Shown: piece by piece, positions 8,125 through 16,233 of the stretch
Layout: each line of letters starts with the position of its first letter
Numbering within the stretch: position 1 is the first letter of the stretch
DNA from: Rheinheimera sp.
GTDB lineage: Bacteria; Pseudomonadota; Gammaproteobacteria; Enterobacterales; Alteromonadaceae
Direction of reading: 5' to 3'
Length of the DNA stretch: 40,906 nucleotides
Assembly (NCBI GenBank): GCA_003482455.1
Contig: DMYW01000006.1
Coordinates: 1 to 40,906 of the forward strand
Notes under the pieces: generated by a model
Database searches by the model: none
What the model was told of the DNA's origin: nothing
The model's input: only the letters and a program-made list of their open reading frames with translations
Program-made: the position numbers and the translations under genes

Positions 8125-8200
8125 GGATGGTTAGCTCAGCTGGCAGAGCATCGCCCTTACAAGGCGAGGGTCACTGGTTCGATCCCAGTACCATCCACCA
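8125..8200 (+). tRNA. tRNA-Val (anticodon UAC), copy 4
   Basis: Identical to copy 3 (T loop TTCGATC). It is the last gene of the array; no clear hairpin terminator follows. Confidence 0.98.
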
Positions 8201-8479
8201 TAACTTTCTTGCAATCACTTCTGTGTATTTCTGCAACGCAAATTCAGCTGTTTGCTTTGTTATTTGAAGCGTTGATTGAATCCTTGTCGGGTTTTGGGCT
8301 GCTGGATGGTCCGCTTTGTTATCAGCGTTTCTTTAAACACCAACAACATGGTCACGCGTTTTAATACGTCTAACGGCCCCCAATTGCCGCAGACAACCTT
8401 GGTATTAAGTTCGATGCAATAAAGAATTGCTCGTGGGCAGTACTGCGTCATGTCGATGCCAAGCACGAGCTGTTTCTTA
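8201..8479. other. Intergenic stretch with no recognised gene
   Basis: 279 bases between the last tRNA and the lipoprotein stop. A leftward frame (8260-8661) is open across it but mostly overlaps the well-supported lipoprotein gene in another frame. A short rightward stretch near 8245-8364 is also open but has no start signal. Neither resembles a family I know. No convincing terminator is visible for either flanking unit. Confidence 0.5.
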
Positions 8480-9157
8480 TTAACGTAGGACAAATACCAA
8501 TTGTATCGATTGCAGATACAGAGCTGTGAGTCCTTCATAGCCGGAATCGGTACCAACAAATACCCACACTTCGCCTGCGCTATTGGTGGTGACAAACAAA
8601 GGTGTGCGACCGCCTGCCAATGTTTTCGTCGCATATTTTTGACCAGTACAGCCAAGGCCATCGATACCTAAATGGCCGATCACGCGACCGGCTTGACCGT
8701 CCTGTGATTGCTCACCTTTGTCAGCATTAAAGTGGTATCCAACTTGTTTGGGTTCGCTGTCATGCACACCAAATTTCACATAGACAGCCTCTCCAGGTGC
8801 GCCACCGATCCCCGCACAATTTGTGCCCGCATTACTTGCCAGTTTCACTGCCGCTTGTAATTCGTAACGTGTATTGGGCAACAGACCATCGATTTTTCGC
8901 TGCACAAACATAAACAAGTCATCACTGTGGTTATTACCTTTGAGTAAATAACCACTGCCTACAAAGCCGCTAGGCATGGCTCGAATACCCTGCTCAAGTT
9001 GATAATTAGGGGCATCTTGACTTGGGTAGTCAGCAAAGCCTCCTTGCCACTGCTGCGCACCATCCCGAAAATCATACACATAATCTTGCCGACTGCCCGT
9101 TTCACCACAACCAAGCAGCAAAGCGACTACACTGGCTACTAATCCGAGTTTTTTCAT
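8480..9157 (-). CDS. Predicted lipoprotein of unknown function
   Basis: 225 residues with a type II signal peptide: MKKLGLVASVVALLLGCG, lipobox LLLGC, so Cys17 is the likely lipidated residue. The mature part looks all-beta, with GNNHSDDLFMFV near residues 75-86, LPNTRYELQAAVKLASNAG near 92-110 and FVGTDSGYEG near 201-210. This is the layout of a jelly-roll, carbohydrate-binding-like module, but I do not recognise a named family. AAGGAG is placed well ahead of ATG 9157. It is transcribed alone, divergent from the receiver-TPR gene. Outer-membrane attachment is likely because the residue after Cys is Gly, not Asp. No function is claimed. Confidence 0.85.
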   Translation of the reverse strand: MKKLGLVASVVALLLGCGETGSRQDYVYDFRDGAQQWQGGFADYPSQDAPNYQLEQGIRAMPSGFVGSGYLLKGNNHSDDLFMFVQRKIDGLLPNTRYELQAAVKLASNAGTNCAGIGGAPGEAVYVKFGVHDSEPKQVGYHFNADKGEQSQDGQAGRVIGHLGIDGLGCTGQKYATKTLAGGRTPLFVTTNSAGEVWVFVGTDSGYEGLTALYLQSIQLVFVLR

Positions 9158-9214
9158 TGCAGACTCCTTTATTCAAACCCAAAACCACGCTATCGCCAGT
9201 CGGTTTGAACTGTC

Positions 9215-9228
9215 TGTCAAAAATGACA
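9215..9228. promoter_or_regulatory. Inverted repeat TGTCA-N4-TGACA in a divergent intergenic region
   Basis: TGTCAAAAATGACA is a perfect 5+4+5 palindrome 58 bases upstream of the lipoprotein start. A partial second copy of the left half (TTGTCAAAAG) lies about 30 bases further right. It could be a repressor or activator site for the lipoprotein gene; no regulator is identified. Confidence 0.3.
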
Positions 9229-9313
9229 AGAGTTTCGTGCAAAGTTGTCAAAAGATTGCAGACTTTCGCGTAAAGCTAGCGGAAAACCTTAACCAAATGT
9301 CGCTTTGTAGTGG

Positions 9314-9341
9314 TTGTGAGATAGGGACAGCCTGCTATAGT
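9314..9341 (+). promoter_or_regulatory. Predicted promoter of the receiver-TPR gene
   Basis: TTGTGA (9314-9319) and TATAGT (9336-9341) are 16 bases apart. Transcription would begin about 9348, after the in-frame GTG at 9343, which supports the ATG at 9370 as the real start. Confidence 0.5.
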
Positions 9342-9369
9342 TGTGCGATGGAGTGGTGAGCAGTTGCCT

Positions 9370-11001
9370 ATGATGGATGCCAAATTTCGTAGAGATATCC
9401 AGATCTTAGTGATCGATGAACAAGCGCTAGCGCAAAACTACTTAAAGCATTCGCTTGAACGTTTGGGTTTTCCGACGGTACAAGTCACTGATCGCGCCAG
9501 CCAGGCGCTGCATTTGTGCAGTGAAATTGAATTTGATGTCATCGTCATCGCGCTGAATTTACAACAAGGCAAAGATGGCTTTCAGCTGTATGAAGAGATC
9601 AAAACGCGTCGACTGCAACCCGCTCATACCGCGTACCTATTTGTTTCTGCAGACACAGATCCGTCACTTGTGCATAGCGTGCTTGAACTGCAACCTGATG
9701 ATTTTCTTGTAAAACCGTACACCATGGCGGACCTGCAGCAACGTTTGGACAGATTAATCCGCCGAAAATTTGCCTTAAAACGTATTTTCGATTGGCTCGA
9801 TAAACAACAGCCGGCCGAAGCGTTACAGCAAGTGGATACTGAGCTGGCCGCCAATCCGTCCCCTCGCCTTGCGCCAACACTGCTTAAGCTCAAAGGCGAT
9901 TTAATGCTGTTGTTGCAACTCAATGTCGAAGCCGCCGCTTTTTTCCGCAAAGTATTGCAAGTGCAAAACTTTTCTTGGGCTGAGCTCGGCTTGCTGCGTG
10001 CACTGCGCGAGCTTGGCGAAATTGCTGAAGTAAAGCAACGCCTCGAATTTCTGGTCAACCGCCCTGAAACTCGTTTACCCGCGTTGGATTTACAAGCGGA
10101 GTTGGCGTTTGCTGCTAACGATCCAGAAGCCGCGCTGGAAGATTTAAAACAAGCCAGCGAGCTAGCGCCACGTAATTTGTATCGCCAGCAAAAACTGTAT
10201 CAGTTGTCGCGACTTAACCACGATTACGAGCAGCAATACAAAACAGCCCGTGATTTGGTGAAATTCGCCAGGAATTCGATGTACGACCAGCCGTCGCTGT
10301 ATTTAAATTTGGCGCGCGCTTGTATCGATTATGCAGTCAGCGTCGATGAAGATCAGCAAACCAACAAACTCGGCCGTCAAGCCAATGACGCGTTGAATCA
10401 GCTAAAAACCTCGTTTCCAGACAGCGATACCAAAACTCAACAAAATGTCGTGCAAGCTCGCCTGTATTACATGCAGGAGCAAAAAGACAAAGCCAAACAA
10501 GTGCTGGAAAAACTGCCCAACAGCATGGTCACTATCGATAACTTGGAAGATGCGTTGGACCGTGCCAAAGCGTTACATGAGGTGGGCTTGATCCAGCTGT
10601 CGCGCCAGTGGTTTGACAGGATCGTCGAGTTTTGCGGCGAGCAACCAACCGATCCCTATCTAGCCAGCTATTTAGCGCAGGAGCAAAAAGAACGCGCTGA
10701 ACTGACGACGGCACCACGCGAACTCAACAACATCGCGGTTATGCACTATCAACAAGGCAACTGGCAGCTTGCTTTGACGGCCTTTGAGCACGCATTTCGC
10801 TTGCTGCCCAAAAACCTCGGCATCGCATTAAACTTATGGCAAAGCATAGTGACAGCCCCAGCGGATGCGGTCACGCAACGCCCTCGCAAAGAGCTGGAAC
10901 GCGCCTGCTGGCAAGTCATTGAATCGTCAACCTTATCAAATGAACAACAACAACGGGTTGCCAAACTGCGCAAACAATATCCGGCGCAAAAAACGAGTTA
11001 A
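9370..11001 (+). CDS. Response-regulator-like protein: pseudo-receiver domain plus TPR array
   Basis: 543 residues. Residues 9-125 form a CheY-like receiver domain, with acidic pair D16/E17 after beta1 (ILVIDEQ), S93 in FVSAD and K115 in FLVKPY. The phospho-acceptor Asp of beta3 is replaced: DVIVIALNL places Ala61 (codon GCG, 9550-9552) where family members have Asp. Residues 150-540 are helical TPR-like repeats (for example MHYQQGNWQLALTAFEHAFRLLP). No DNA-binding or enzymatic output domain is seen, so it probably acts by protein-protein contacts. Related receiver-TPR proteins occur across Gammaproteobacteria. GGTGAG 9355-9360 lies 9 bases before ATG 9370; another ATG follows at 9373. It converges on the DUF2919 gene with a 4-base overlap of stop codons. 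Confidence 0.88.
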   Translation: MMDAKFRRDIQILVIDEQALAQNYLKHSLERLGFPTVQVTDRASQALHLCSEIEFDVIVIALNLQQGKDGFQLYEEIKTRRLQPAHTAYLFVSADTDPSLVHSVLELQPDDFLVKPYTMADLQQRLDRLIRRKFALKRIFDWLDKQQPAEALQQVDTELAANPSPRLAPTLLKLKGDLMLLLQLNVEAAAFFRKVLQVQNFSWAELGLLRALRELGEIAEVKQRLEFLVNRPETRLPALDLQAELAFAANDPEAALEDLKQASELAPRNLYRQQKLYQLSRLNHDYEQQYKTARDLVKFARNSMYDQPSLYLNLARACIDYAVSVDEDQQTNKLGRQANDALNQLKTSFPDSDTKTQQNVVQARLYYMQEQKDKAKQVLEKLPNSMVTIDNLEDALDRAKALHEVGLIQLSRQWFDRIVEFCGEQPTDPYLASYLAQEQKERAELTTAPRELNNIAVMHYQQGNWQLALTAFEHAFRLLPKNLGIALNLWQSIVTAPADAVTQRPRKELERACWQVIESSTLSNEQQQRVAKLRKQYPAQKTS

Positions 11002-11519
11002 GGCGCGGTCTTTTGAGCAGTCGCAGCTTTATCCTCTGGCCACTCCTGCACCATCATTCCGACGATTGGATTGCGCCACAACCACCACAATGCCCAGCTT
11101 AATAACATCACTAAGCAGACGGGAGTAAAGCGGATAAATTGGTCGTGCAACTCAAACCAATACAGGTTTGCCAAATCAGCCAGTAACACCAGCGTCAACA
11201 AGGTACGACTGTGACGCCAGATCCCAAACCACCAATGTTTCGCTCGGCCACGGGATTTTTTTGGATCAAAAGGCACCCGTTGCGAAATAGCCGCAATCAC
11301 CAATAGCGCCGGCCAACTGAGCGCAATGGCTCGAAAAAAGTCTTCTCGATACGGATACAAAAAGCTCATCACGTCGAGCTGCTGTTGCGGCATCAACAAG
11401 GCAACAATCCACAGCAAAAAAGGCCGCAGCACCAAGCAAAGCAACAAATAGAACCGCGTGGGTACTCGATACAAACCATCAAGATCCAACAACGGTAGTT
11501 CTGGGTACACCTTGCTCAT
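10998..11519 (-). CDS. DUF2919 (YfeZ-like) inner-membrane protein
   Basis: 173 residues with four hydrophobic segments (near residues 22-45, 62-80, 104-122 and 131-150) and a short cytosolic tail. The N-terminus (YPELPLLDLDGLYRVPTRFYLLLCLVLRPFL) and length fit the DUF2919/YfeZ family, whose function is unknown. It starts 21 bases after ligA ends and is probably cotranscribed with it. Its stop overlaps the stop of the convergent receiver-TPR gene by 4 bases, so there is no room for an ordinary terminator between them. Confidence 0.8.
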   Translation of the reverse strand: MSKVYPELPLLDLDGLYRVPTRFYLLLCLVLRPFLLWIVALLMPQQQLDVMSFLYPYREDFFRAIALSWPALLVIAAISQRVPFDPKKSRGRAKHWWFGIWRHSRTLLTLVLLADLANLYWFELHDQFIRFTPVCLVMLLSWALWWLWRNPIVGMMVQEWPEDKAATAQKTAP

Positions 11520-11540
11520 TGCCCACCCGCACCGACCATA

Positions 11541-13571
11541 CTAAACGCCGTATTGCGCGAAGAGATCCAGCATCTGCTGCTCACTCCACACCGCAATCCC
11601 GAGTTCTTCGGCTTTGCTAAGTTTTGAACCGGCATTTTCGCCGGCGATCACCGCATGGGTTTTCGCCGACACTGAACCTGCAACTTTCGCCCCAAGCGCC
11701 TGTAGTTTTTCTTTGGCATCATCACGGCCCATCGATGTTAACGTACCAGTAAGAACCAGCGTTTGACCAAGTAGCGGCTGTTCGCCTTGCACTTTAGCCG
11801 CGATATCCGGCCAATTGACGCCAACCTCAACCAAACCATCAATCACGGCTTGGTTATGCGGTTCGGCAAAGAAATGCAAAATTTGGCCAGCCACCACAGC
11901 GCCAACATCAGGCACCTCGAGCAATTGTTCAAGACTTGCTGCACGTAAAGCCGGCAAGGTACAAAAATGTGTCGCAAGCGCCAATGCGGTAGCCTCGCCG
12001 ACTTCACGAATACCTAAGGCGTAAATAAACCGCGGTAACGTTGTTGTCTTTGACGCTGCAATCGCCGCTAATAACTTCACCGCTGACTTCTCGCCCATCC
12101 GCTCCAAACCAACCAGTGCTGGCATATCTAACCGATAGATATCCACAGCACTATTGACCAGCTCGGCGTCGACCAACTGGTCGATCAGCTTGTCGCCAAG
12201 ACCTTCAATATCGATGGCTTTACGAGCAACAAAATGTTTCAGTGCTTCTTTACGCTGTGCTCGACAAAACAGTCCGCCGGTGCAGCGCAGCACAGCTTCA
12301 CCTTCAACCCGCTCAGTCGCCGAGCCACACACCGGACAGCAGCTTGGAAACACCACATCACGCGCATCAGCTGGACGGTCAGCCAGCACGACAGCAACAA
12401 CTTGGGGGATCACATCACCGGCGCGGCGAATAATCACGTTGTCGCCAATTTTTAGCCCCAAGCGCTCGATTTCATCTTGGTTGTGCAAAGTAGCGTTGGA
12501 TACTGTCACGCCGCCGACACTCACCGGCTCTAAACGCGCCACCGGCGTGATGGAGCCTGTGCGTCCGACTTGAAATTCAACATCCAATAAACGGGTAGTT
12601 TTTTCTTGCGCAGGAAACTTAAAGGCGATCGCCCAGCGCGGCGCTCGCGATACAAAACCGAGCGTCTGTTGCTGCGCTAAATCATCGACTTTCAGTACCA
12701 CGCCGTCGATTTCATACGGCAGTTGGCCACGACGAGCCAGCACATCTTGATGATAAGCCAGCGCCGCATCGAGCCCTTTAGCCAGGCGGATCTCCGGACA
12801 TACCGGCAAGCCCCATGCTTTAAGTTGCTGTAAACGCGCGTGGTGGCTTTGCGCAGCAAGTAAGCCATTCGGGTCTTCCACGGCTCCGACGGCGTAGGCG
12901 TAAAAACTCAGCGGGCGTTTAGCGGTCATTCGTGGGTCGAGTTGGCGCAAGCTACCAGCGGCGGCGTTACGAGGGTTGGCAAAAATCTTTTCTCCAGCCT
13001 GCCTAGCTTGTTCATTCATCGCGTCAAAACCAGCAATTGGCATAAAGACTTCACCCCGCACTTCCAGTACAGGCGGCACCTCCCCTTGCAAACGTAATGG
13101 AATGGCTCGGATGGTGCGCACGTTGGCGGTGATATCTTCGCCGGTAAAGCCATCGCCACGGGTCGCCGCTTGCACCAGCACACCTTGTTCATAACGAATA
13201 CTGACGGCTAAGCCGTCGAGTTTGGGTTCGGCACAAAAAACGAATTCAACTTGCTGGTCGAGACGGTCGGCCATCCGTTGGTAAAAGGCTTGAAAATCTG
13301 CGGCATCAAAAGCGTTATCCAGCGACAACATCGGCACTTGATGCGCCACTTGGCCAAATTTATCCAGTGGCGCAGCTCCGACGCGCTGGGTTGGTGAATC
13401 CGCTGTAACCAATTGCGGAAATTCGCTTTCTATGCGTTTTAACTCTTGAAATAGCGCGTCATAGTCGGTATCGGGGATCGTCGGATTATCCAGCACATAA
13501 TAGTGGTGATTGTGTTGGTGTAGTTGTTGATGAAGTTCGATACAACGTTGTTGTGCCTGCTGAAAATCCAT
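11541..13571 (-). CDS. ligA: NAD+-dependent DNA ligase
   Basis: Seals nicks in replication and repair using NAD+. 676 residues (E. coli 671). Domains in order: Ia (YYVLDNPTIPDTDYD, NAD binding); adenylation domain with nucleophile K117 in EPKLDG; RGDGFTGEDIT; OB fold; a four-Cys zinc finger (CPVCG ... CTGGLFC, near residues 408-432); the helix-hairpin-helix repeats; and a C-terminal BRCT domain (about 595-676, GQTLVLTGTL). AGGGGG is placed just ahead of ATG 13571. In many relatives ligA follows zipA directly; here two genes separate them. Confidence 0.98.
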   Translation of the reverse strand: MDFQQAQQRCIELHQQLHQHNHHYYVLDNPTIPDTDYDALFQELKRIESEFPQLVTADSPTQRVGAAPLDKFGQVAHQVPMLSLDNAFDAADFQAFYQRMADRLDQQVEFVFCAEPKLDGLAVSIRYEQGVLVQAATRGDGFTGEDITANVRTIRAIPLRLQGEVPPVLEVRGEVFMPIAGFDAMNEQARQAGEKIFANPRNAAAGSLRQLDPRMTAKRPLSFYAYAVGAVEDPNGLLAAQSHHARLQQLKAWGLPVCPEIRLAKGLDAALAYHQDVLARRGQLPYEIDGVVLKVDDLAQQQTLGFVSRAPRWAIAFKFPAQEKTTRLLDVEFQVGRTGSITPVARLEPVSVGGVTVSNATLHNQDEIERLGLKIGDNVIIRRAGDVIPQVVAVVLADRPADARDVVFPSCCPVCGSATERVEGEAVLRCTGGLFCRAQRKEALKHFVARKAIDIEGLGDKLIDQLVDAELVNSAVDIYRLDMPALVGLERMGEKSAVKLLAAIAASKTTTLPRFIYALGIREVGEATALALATHFCTLPALRAASLEQLLEVPDVGAVVAGQILHFFAEPHNQAVIDGLVEVGVNWPDIAAKVQGEQPLLGQTLVLTGTLTSMGRDDAKEKLQALGAKVAGSVSAKTHAVIAGENAGSKLSKAEELGIAVWSEQQMLDLFAQYGV

Positions 13572-13649
13572 GCGACCCCCTATAAAAATCTGGTCATAGC
13601 ATGGGGATTTGTCAGGCGGCTTGCAAGTCCTTCAACGCTGCTTGCTGCT

Positions 13650-14372
13650 TTATTGCGCCGCGGTAGCTGCCGAGTTCGCCGTGCCGCAGGCAAAATAATA
13701 ACGCCATTGCGGCGAACTTTCGCTTTGCAGACGACAGTAACCAGCTTCAACACTCTGGCCCTGCACCCAACGTTGCTGCGGGAAATAGTTGAGCAAAGCA
13801 CTGGCGGCACAATTGCTGATATGTCGATGCTCCAAATGCATATCATCATTGAGTTGTTGCAATTCAAGCACTGCACTCGGGCCTTCTTGCTGCTGGTCAA
13901 GCGAGACAAATACTTGGGCTTGATTGGTTTTATGATCCGCACGTAAACCGATGCGATAACTTAGTTTTAGTGTGCCTTGGTTGGCCGTTGGAAAGTACAA
14001 ATCTAGCCGGCGCGTGAATCGATTGATGGCGATCGCATTGCTGGACGTATCGGTCAAACTAAGCGTTTGTGGATCAAGGAAGATGGTTTTGGGGCTGATC
14101 ACTTCACGCAATGGCTGCCACAATGGGTCCAAGCTCTCGTCATACAAACCAAGCAAAGCATTGTGGAAATTTTGCAGTGGCCGCGGATCGCCTAATTGTT
14201 TGAGGGCGCGCACTTCGGCACGTTCGGCGCACGATGCATTTGTTGGCTCTGGCACAAAACTGAATTGAACGATTCGATCGTCGGTGCCAATCACCGGCTG
14301 CCATGGGACAAAAAACGCCAACAACAGCAGCGCAGACAATGTGAGCAGAGGTAACAGGAACTTCCATGACAT
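13650..14372 (-). CDS. Hypothetical membrane-anchored protein between the M28 peptidase and ligA
   Basis: 240 residues, not recognised. One hydrophobic segment near residues 5-23 (FLLPLLTLSALLLLAFFVPW) is followed by an extracytoplasmic-looking domain of mixed beta strands. Three or four Cys (NASCAER, SNCAAS, GYCRL, YFACG) could form disulfides. Start: the open frame begins with TTG 14378, but ATG 14372 has AAGGA 10 bases upstream and is preferred. The 77 bases to ligA contain no strong terminator, so it may be transcribed into ligA. It lies in a lineage-specific insertion between zipA and ligA. No function is claimed. Confidence 0.75.
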   Translation of the reverse strand: MSWKFLLPLLTLSALLLLAFFVPWQPVIGTDDRIVQFSFVPEPTNASCAERAEVRALKQLGDPRPLQNFHNALLGLYDESLDPLWQPLREVISPKTIFLDPQTLSLTDTSSNAIAINRFTRRLDLYFPTANQGTLKLSYRIGLRADHKTNQAQVFVSLDQQQEGPSAVLELQQLNDDMHLEHRHISNCAASALLNYFPQQRWVQGQSVEAGYCRLQSESSPQWRYYFACGTANSAATAAQ

Positions 14373-14400
14373 CTTCAACCAATCCTTGTCGAATAATCCT

Positions 14401-14418
14401 ACAATGGTTGTACATTGT
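14401..14418. repeat. Inverted repeat upstream of the hypothetical membrane-anchored gene
   Basis: ACAATG-GTTGTA-CATTGT is a perfect 6-base inverted repeat with a 6-base spacer, 29 bases upstream of the ATG at 14372. It could be an operator or a small hairpin; nothing decides between these. Confidence 0.3.
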
Positions 14419-14486
14419 TTCTAATAAAGGTTCAAGTGTACGCTTGAGTTGCCGAGCCAACCGCAGGCAGAGGCTCGGCATCTTTA

Positions 14487-16004
14487 TTACTTCGCTTGCC
14501 AGTTCACGGTCACACCGCTGTACGCTGCATAGGCATATAAACCAATCACCCAGGTTCCTGCTTGCGGATTGGTGATAGTGCAACTTTCAGTATTGCCCGT
14601 TTTATAGGGTCGACAGGTGTAGCTGCTGCTGGTTGGGTTACTGCCAGCTTTCAGGTACATATCCGCATCCCCACTGCCGCCGGACATATTAACCGTCAGC
14701 GACGTCATACCGGCCGGTACTGTGATGGTTTTATACTGCCATGTCGATTTACTGCCGGAGAGACTGGTGAATGAGCCACTTGCACCGGCCGGCGGAGTAG
14801 CGGTAGCGGCATTGGCCAGCTCCAGCGCAAAACTTAAGCCGAGTTTGGCAAATTTCAGCGCATGTGCCCCCGTGCTATCTGAATTGGCGAGCGTGTCATT
14901 GACGGTGTGAATATTTTTGTTGTCTTTGGCAAATTTGGCTTCAAACGGCATGGTGGCGGCAAAGCCGGCATTGTGCCAAGACGCATGGTCAGAACAACCG
15001 TAGCCACAAACATCTGTGCTTTGCACTATGTTGGGCTGATAGGTGGTGATGAGTTTTTGGATATAGCCGTTGAGTGTCGCATTGGTATAGTCCGTCATCA
15101 GCACTATATCTTCTGCGCCGCCTTTGTAGTTGGTCATGTCCAATTGCATCACGCCGACTACTTTGCTCGCGGCGTTCTGGGCGGCAGTCGCTACATCTTT
15201 GCTGCCGCGCAGCCCCACTTCTTCGGCAGCATAACCGTAAAAGCGCAGACTACGTTTCGGTTGTAAGTTGTTGCTGGCAATGACGCGAATTATTTCAGTC
15301 AAGGTGGCGATACCAGACGCATCATCATCCGCACCAGGCGCACGCGTTGTTTCTGTGGTGCCAGCACCATTAATCGAATCCAAGTGCCCGCCGAGTACCA
15401 CCAACTCAGTGGGACGCTCAGAACCAGTCATTTCCAGCATAATTGACGGTTGGTTGTAACCAGCATGGGCAATGCGCGTTACTTTTATCCAGCTTTTACC
15501 GCTACCAAGTGCGGCCCAACGGTCGAAGATCCAATCAGCCCCGGCTTTGCCAGACGTGGTGGTGTAATAACGGTTGGTAAAGTTACTTAAGTCGGTAATG
15601 ACTTGTGTGATACCGGCACTGTTAAGTTGCGGCAACATCGAATTGACGAGAGTTTGCTGGGTGATTGGTGGCGCTACGAACGTGGCTGCAAGCATGGCCT
15701 GTTGACTGCCAACCGCTGCTTTTTCTATATAAGCATATGCCGCTTGTTGGGTATCGAAGGCAAAATAACCACCGCAGCGATGCTTATTCAAATGCACGTA
15801 ATTGTTAATCACGTCTAGCTGACTGTCATCCAGCTGTGCCAGGGTGACGCCCGCTGGTAACTTGGCGGCAACAGCTGCGGGTAGTTGCAATGCTTGCACT
15901 TGCAACGACGGCAAGGCTTTTAACGTGCTTTGTTCAATACTAATCCAAACGGGTTTTGCCATGACGGGGCTTGCCATGAGGGCAAGGAGTACCAAAGGTT
16001 TCAT
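14487..16004 (-). CDS. Secreted M28 family zinc aminopeptidase with C-terminal PPC domain
   Basis: About 505 residues. Domains: Sec signal peptide (MKPLVLLALMASPVMA); propeptide (about 17-110); M28 peptidase domain (about 125-390); bacterial pre-peptidase C-terminal (PPC) domain (about 405-505, with GGSGDADMYLKAGSNP and CRPYKTGNTESC). The di-zinc ligands and catalytic Glu of the Vibrio proteolyticus aminopeptidase type are all present: GGHLDS, PGADDDASG, AAEEVGL, QLDMTNY and NIHTVND. Cys pair VCGYGC matches the disulfide of that enzyme. Expected role: extracellular removal of hydrophobic N-terminal residues for nutrient use; the PPC domain is usually trimmed. AGGA lies 8 bases before ATG 16004 and only 2 before ATG 16010, so the inner start is preferred. 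Confidence 0.92.
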   Translation of the reverse strand: MKPLVLLALMASPVMAKPVWISIEQSTLKALPSLQVQALQLPAAVAAKLPAGVTLAQLDDSQLDVINNYVHLNKHRCGGYFAFDTQQAAYAYIEKAAVGSQQAMLAATFVAPPITQQTLVNSMLPQLNSAGITQVITDLSNFTNRYYTTTSGKAGADWIFDRWAALGSGKSWIKVTRIAHAGYNQPSIMLEMTGSERPTELVVLGGHLDSINGAGTTETTRAPGADDDASGIATLTEIIRVIASNNLQPKRSLRFYGYAAEEVGLRGSKDVATAAQNAASKVVGVMQLDMTNYKGGAEDIVLMTDYTNATLNGYIQKLITTYQPNIVQSTDVCGYGCSDHASWHNAGFAATMPFEAKFAKDNKNIHTVNDTLANSDSTGAHALKFAKLGLSFALELANAATATPPAGASGSFTSLSGSKSTWQYKTITVPAGMTSLTVNMSGGSGDADMYLKAGSNPTSSSYTCRPYKTGNTESCTITNPQAGTWVIGLYAYAAYSGVTVNWQAK

Positions 16005-16035
16005 CTTCATGTTCCTGTATCTTGTAGTTTTGTTG

Positions 16036-16091
16036 TGCGGTCATGCCGCATTAAAACCATGAAAGATCGGGAAATTTCTGCTCGACAGAAA
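16036..16091 (-). promoter_or_regulatory. Two small hairpins in the leader of the aminopeptidase gene
   Basis: TGCGG-TCATG-CCGCA (16036-16050) and TTTCTG-CTCGA-CAGAAA (16075-16091) lie between 32 and 87 bases upstream of the start. They might affect message stability or translation; no promoter could be fixed with confidence nearby. Confidence 0.3.
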
Positions 16092-16189
16092 CATGACAAA
16101 AATTTGATATTTTTGGCGCAGCGCCGATTTTTGCGCAGCTAACGCAATTACTTTGGCGTTGAACAGCTTGATCAGCAGTTATTAGCGAT

Positions 16190-16217
16190 AAAAAAACCGG
16201 CTTTCGCCGGTTTTTTT
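16190..16217 (-). terminator. Terminator downstream of zipA
   Basis: CCGGC-TTTC-GCCGG stem flanked by seven A on the left and seven T on the right, so it can work in both directions. It lies 17 bases past the zipA stop and ends the smc-zipA unit. Confidence 0.92.
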
Positions 16218-16233
16218 ATGAAATCAATCAGCC

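Noticed and set aside
8260..8661. Leftward 133-residue frame overlapping the lipoprotein gene
   Set aside because: It overlaps a gene with a clear lipobox and Shine-Dalgarno sequence in another frame and matches nothing I recognise.
12154..12573. Rightward 139-residue frame within ligA
   Set aside because: Complement of conserved ligA zinc-finger and OB-fold coding sequence; Ser/Thr-rich shadow.
14451..14479. GCCGAGCC/GGCTCGGC hairpin after the aminopeptidase gene
   Set aside because: A good stem but no T run in the leftward direction, so not called as an intrinsic terminator.
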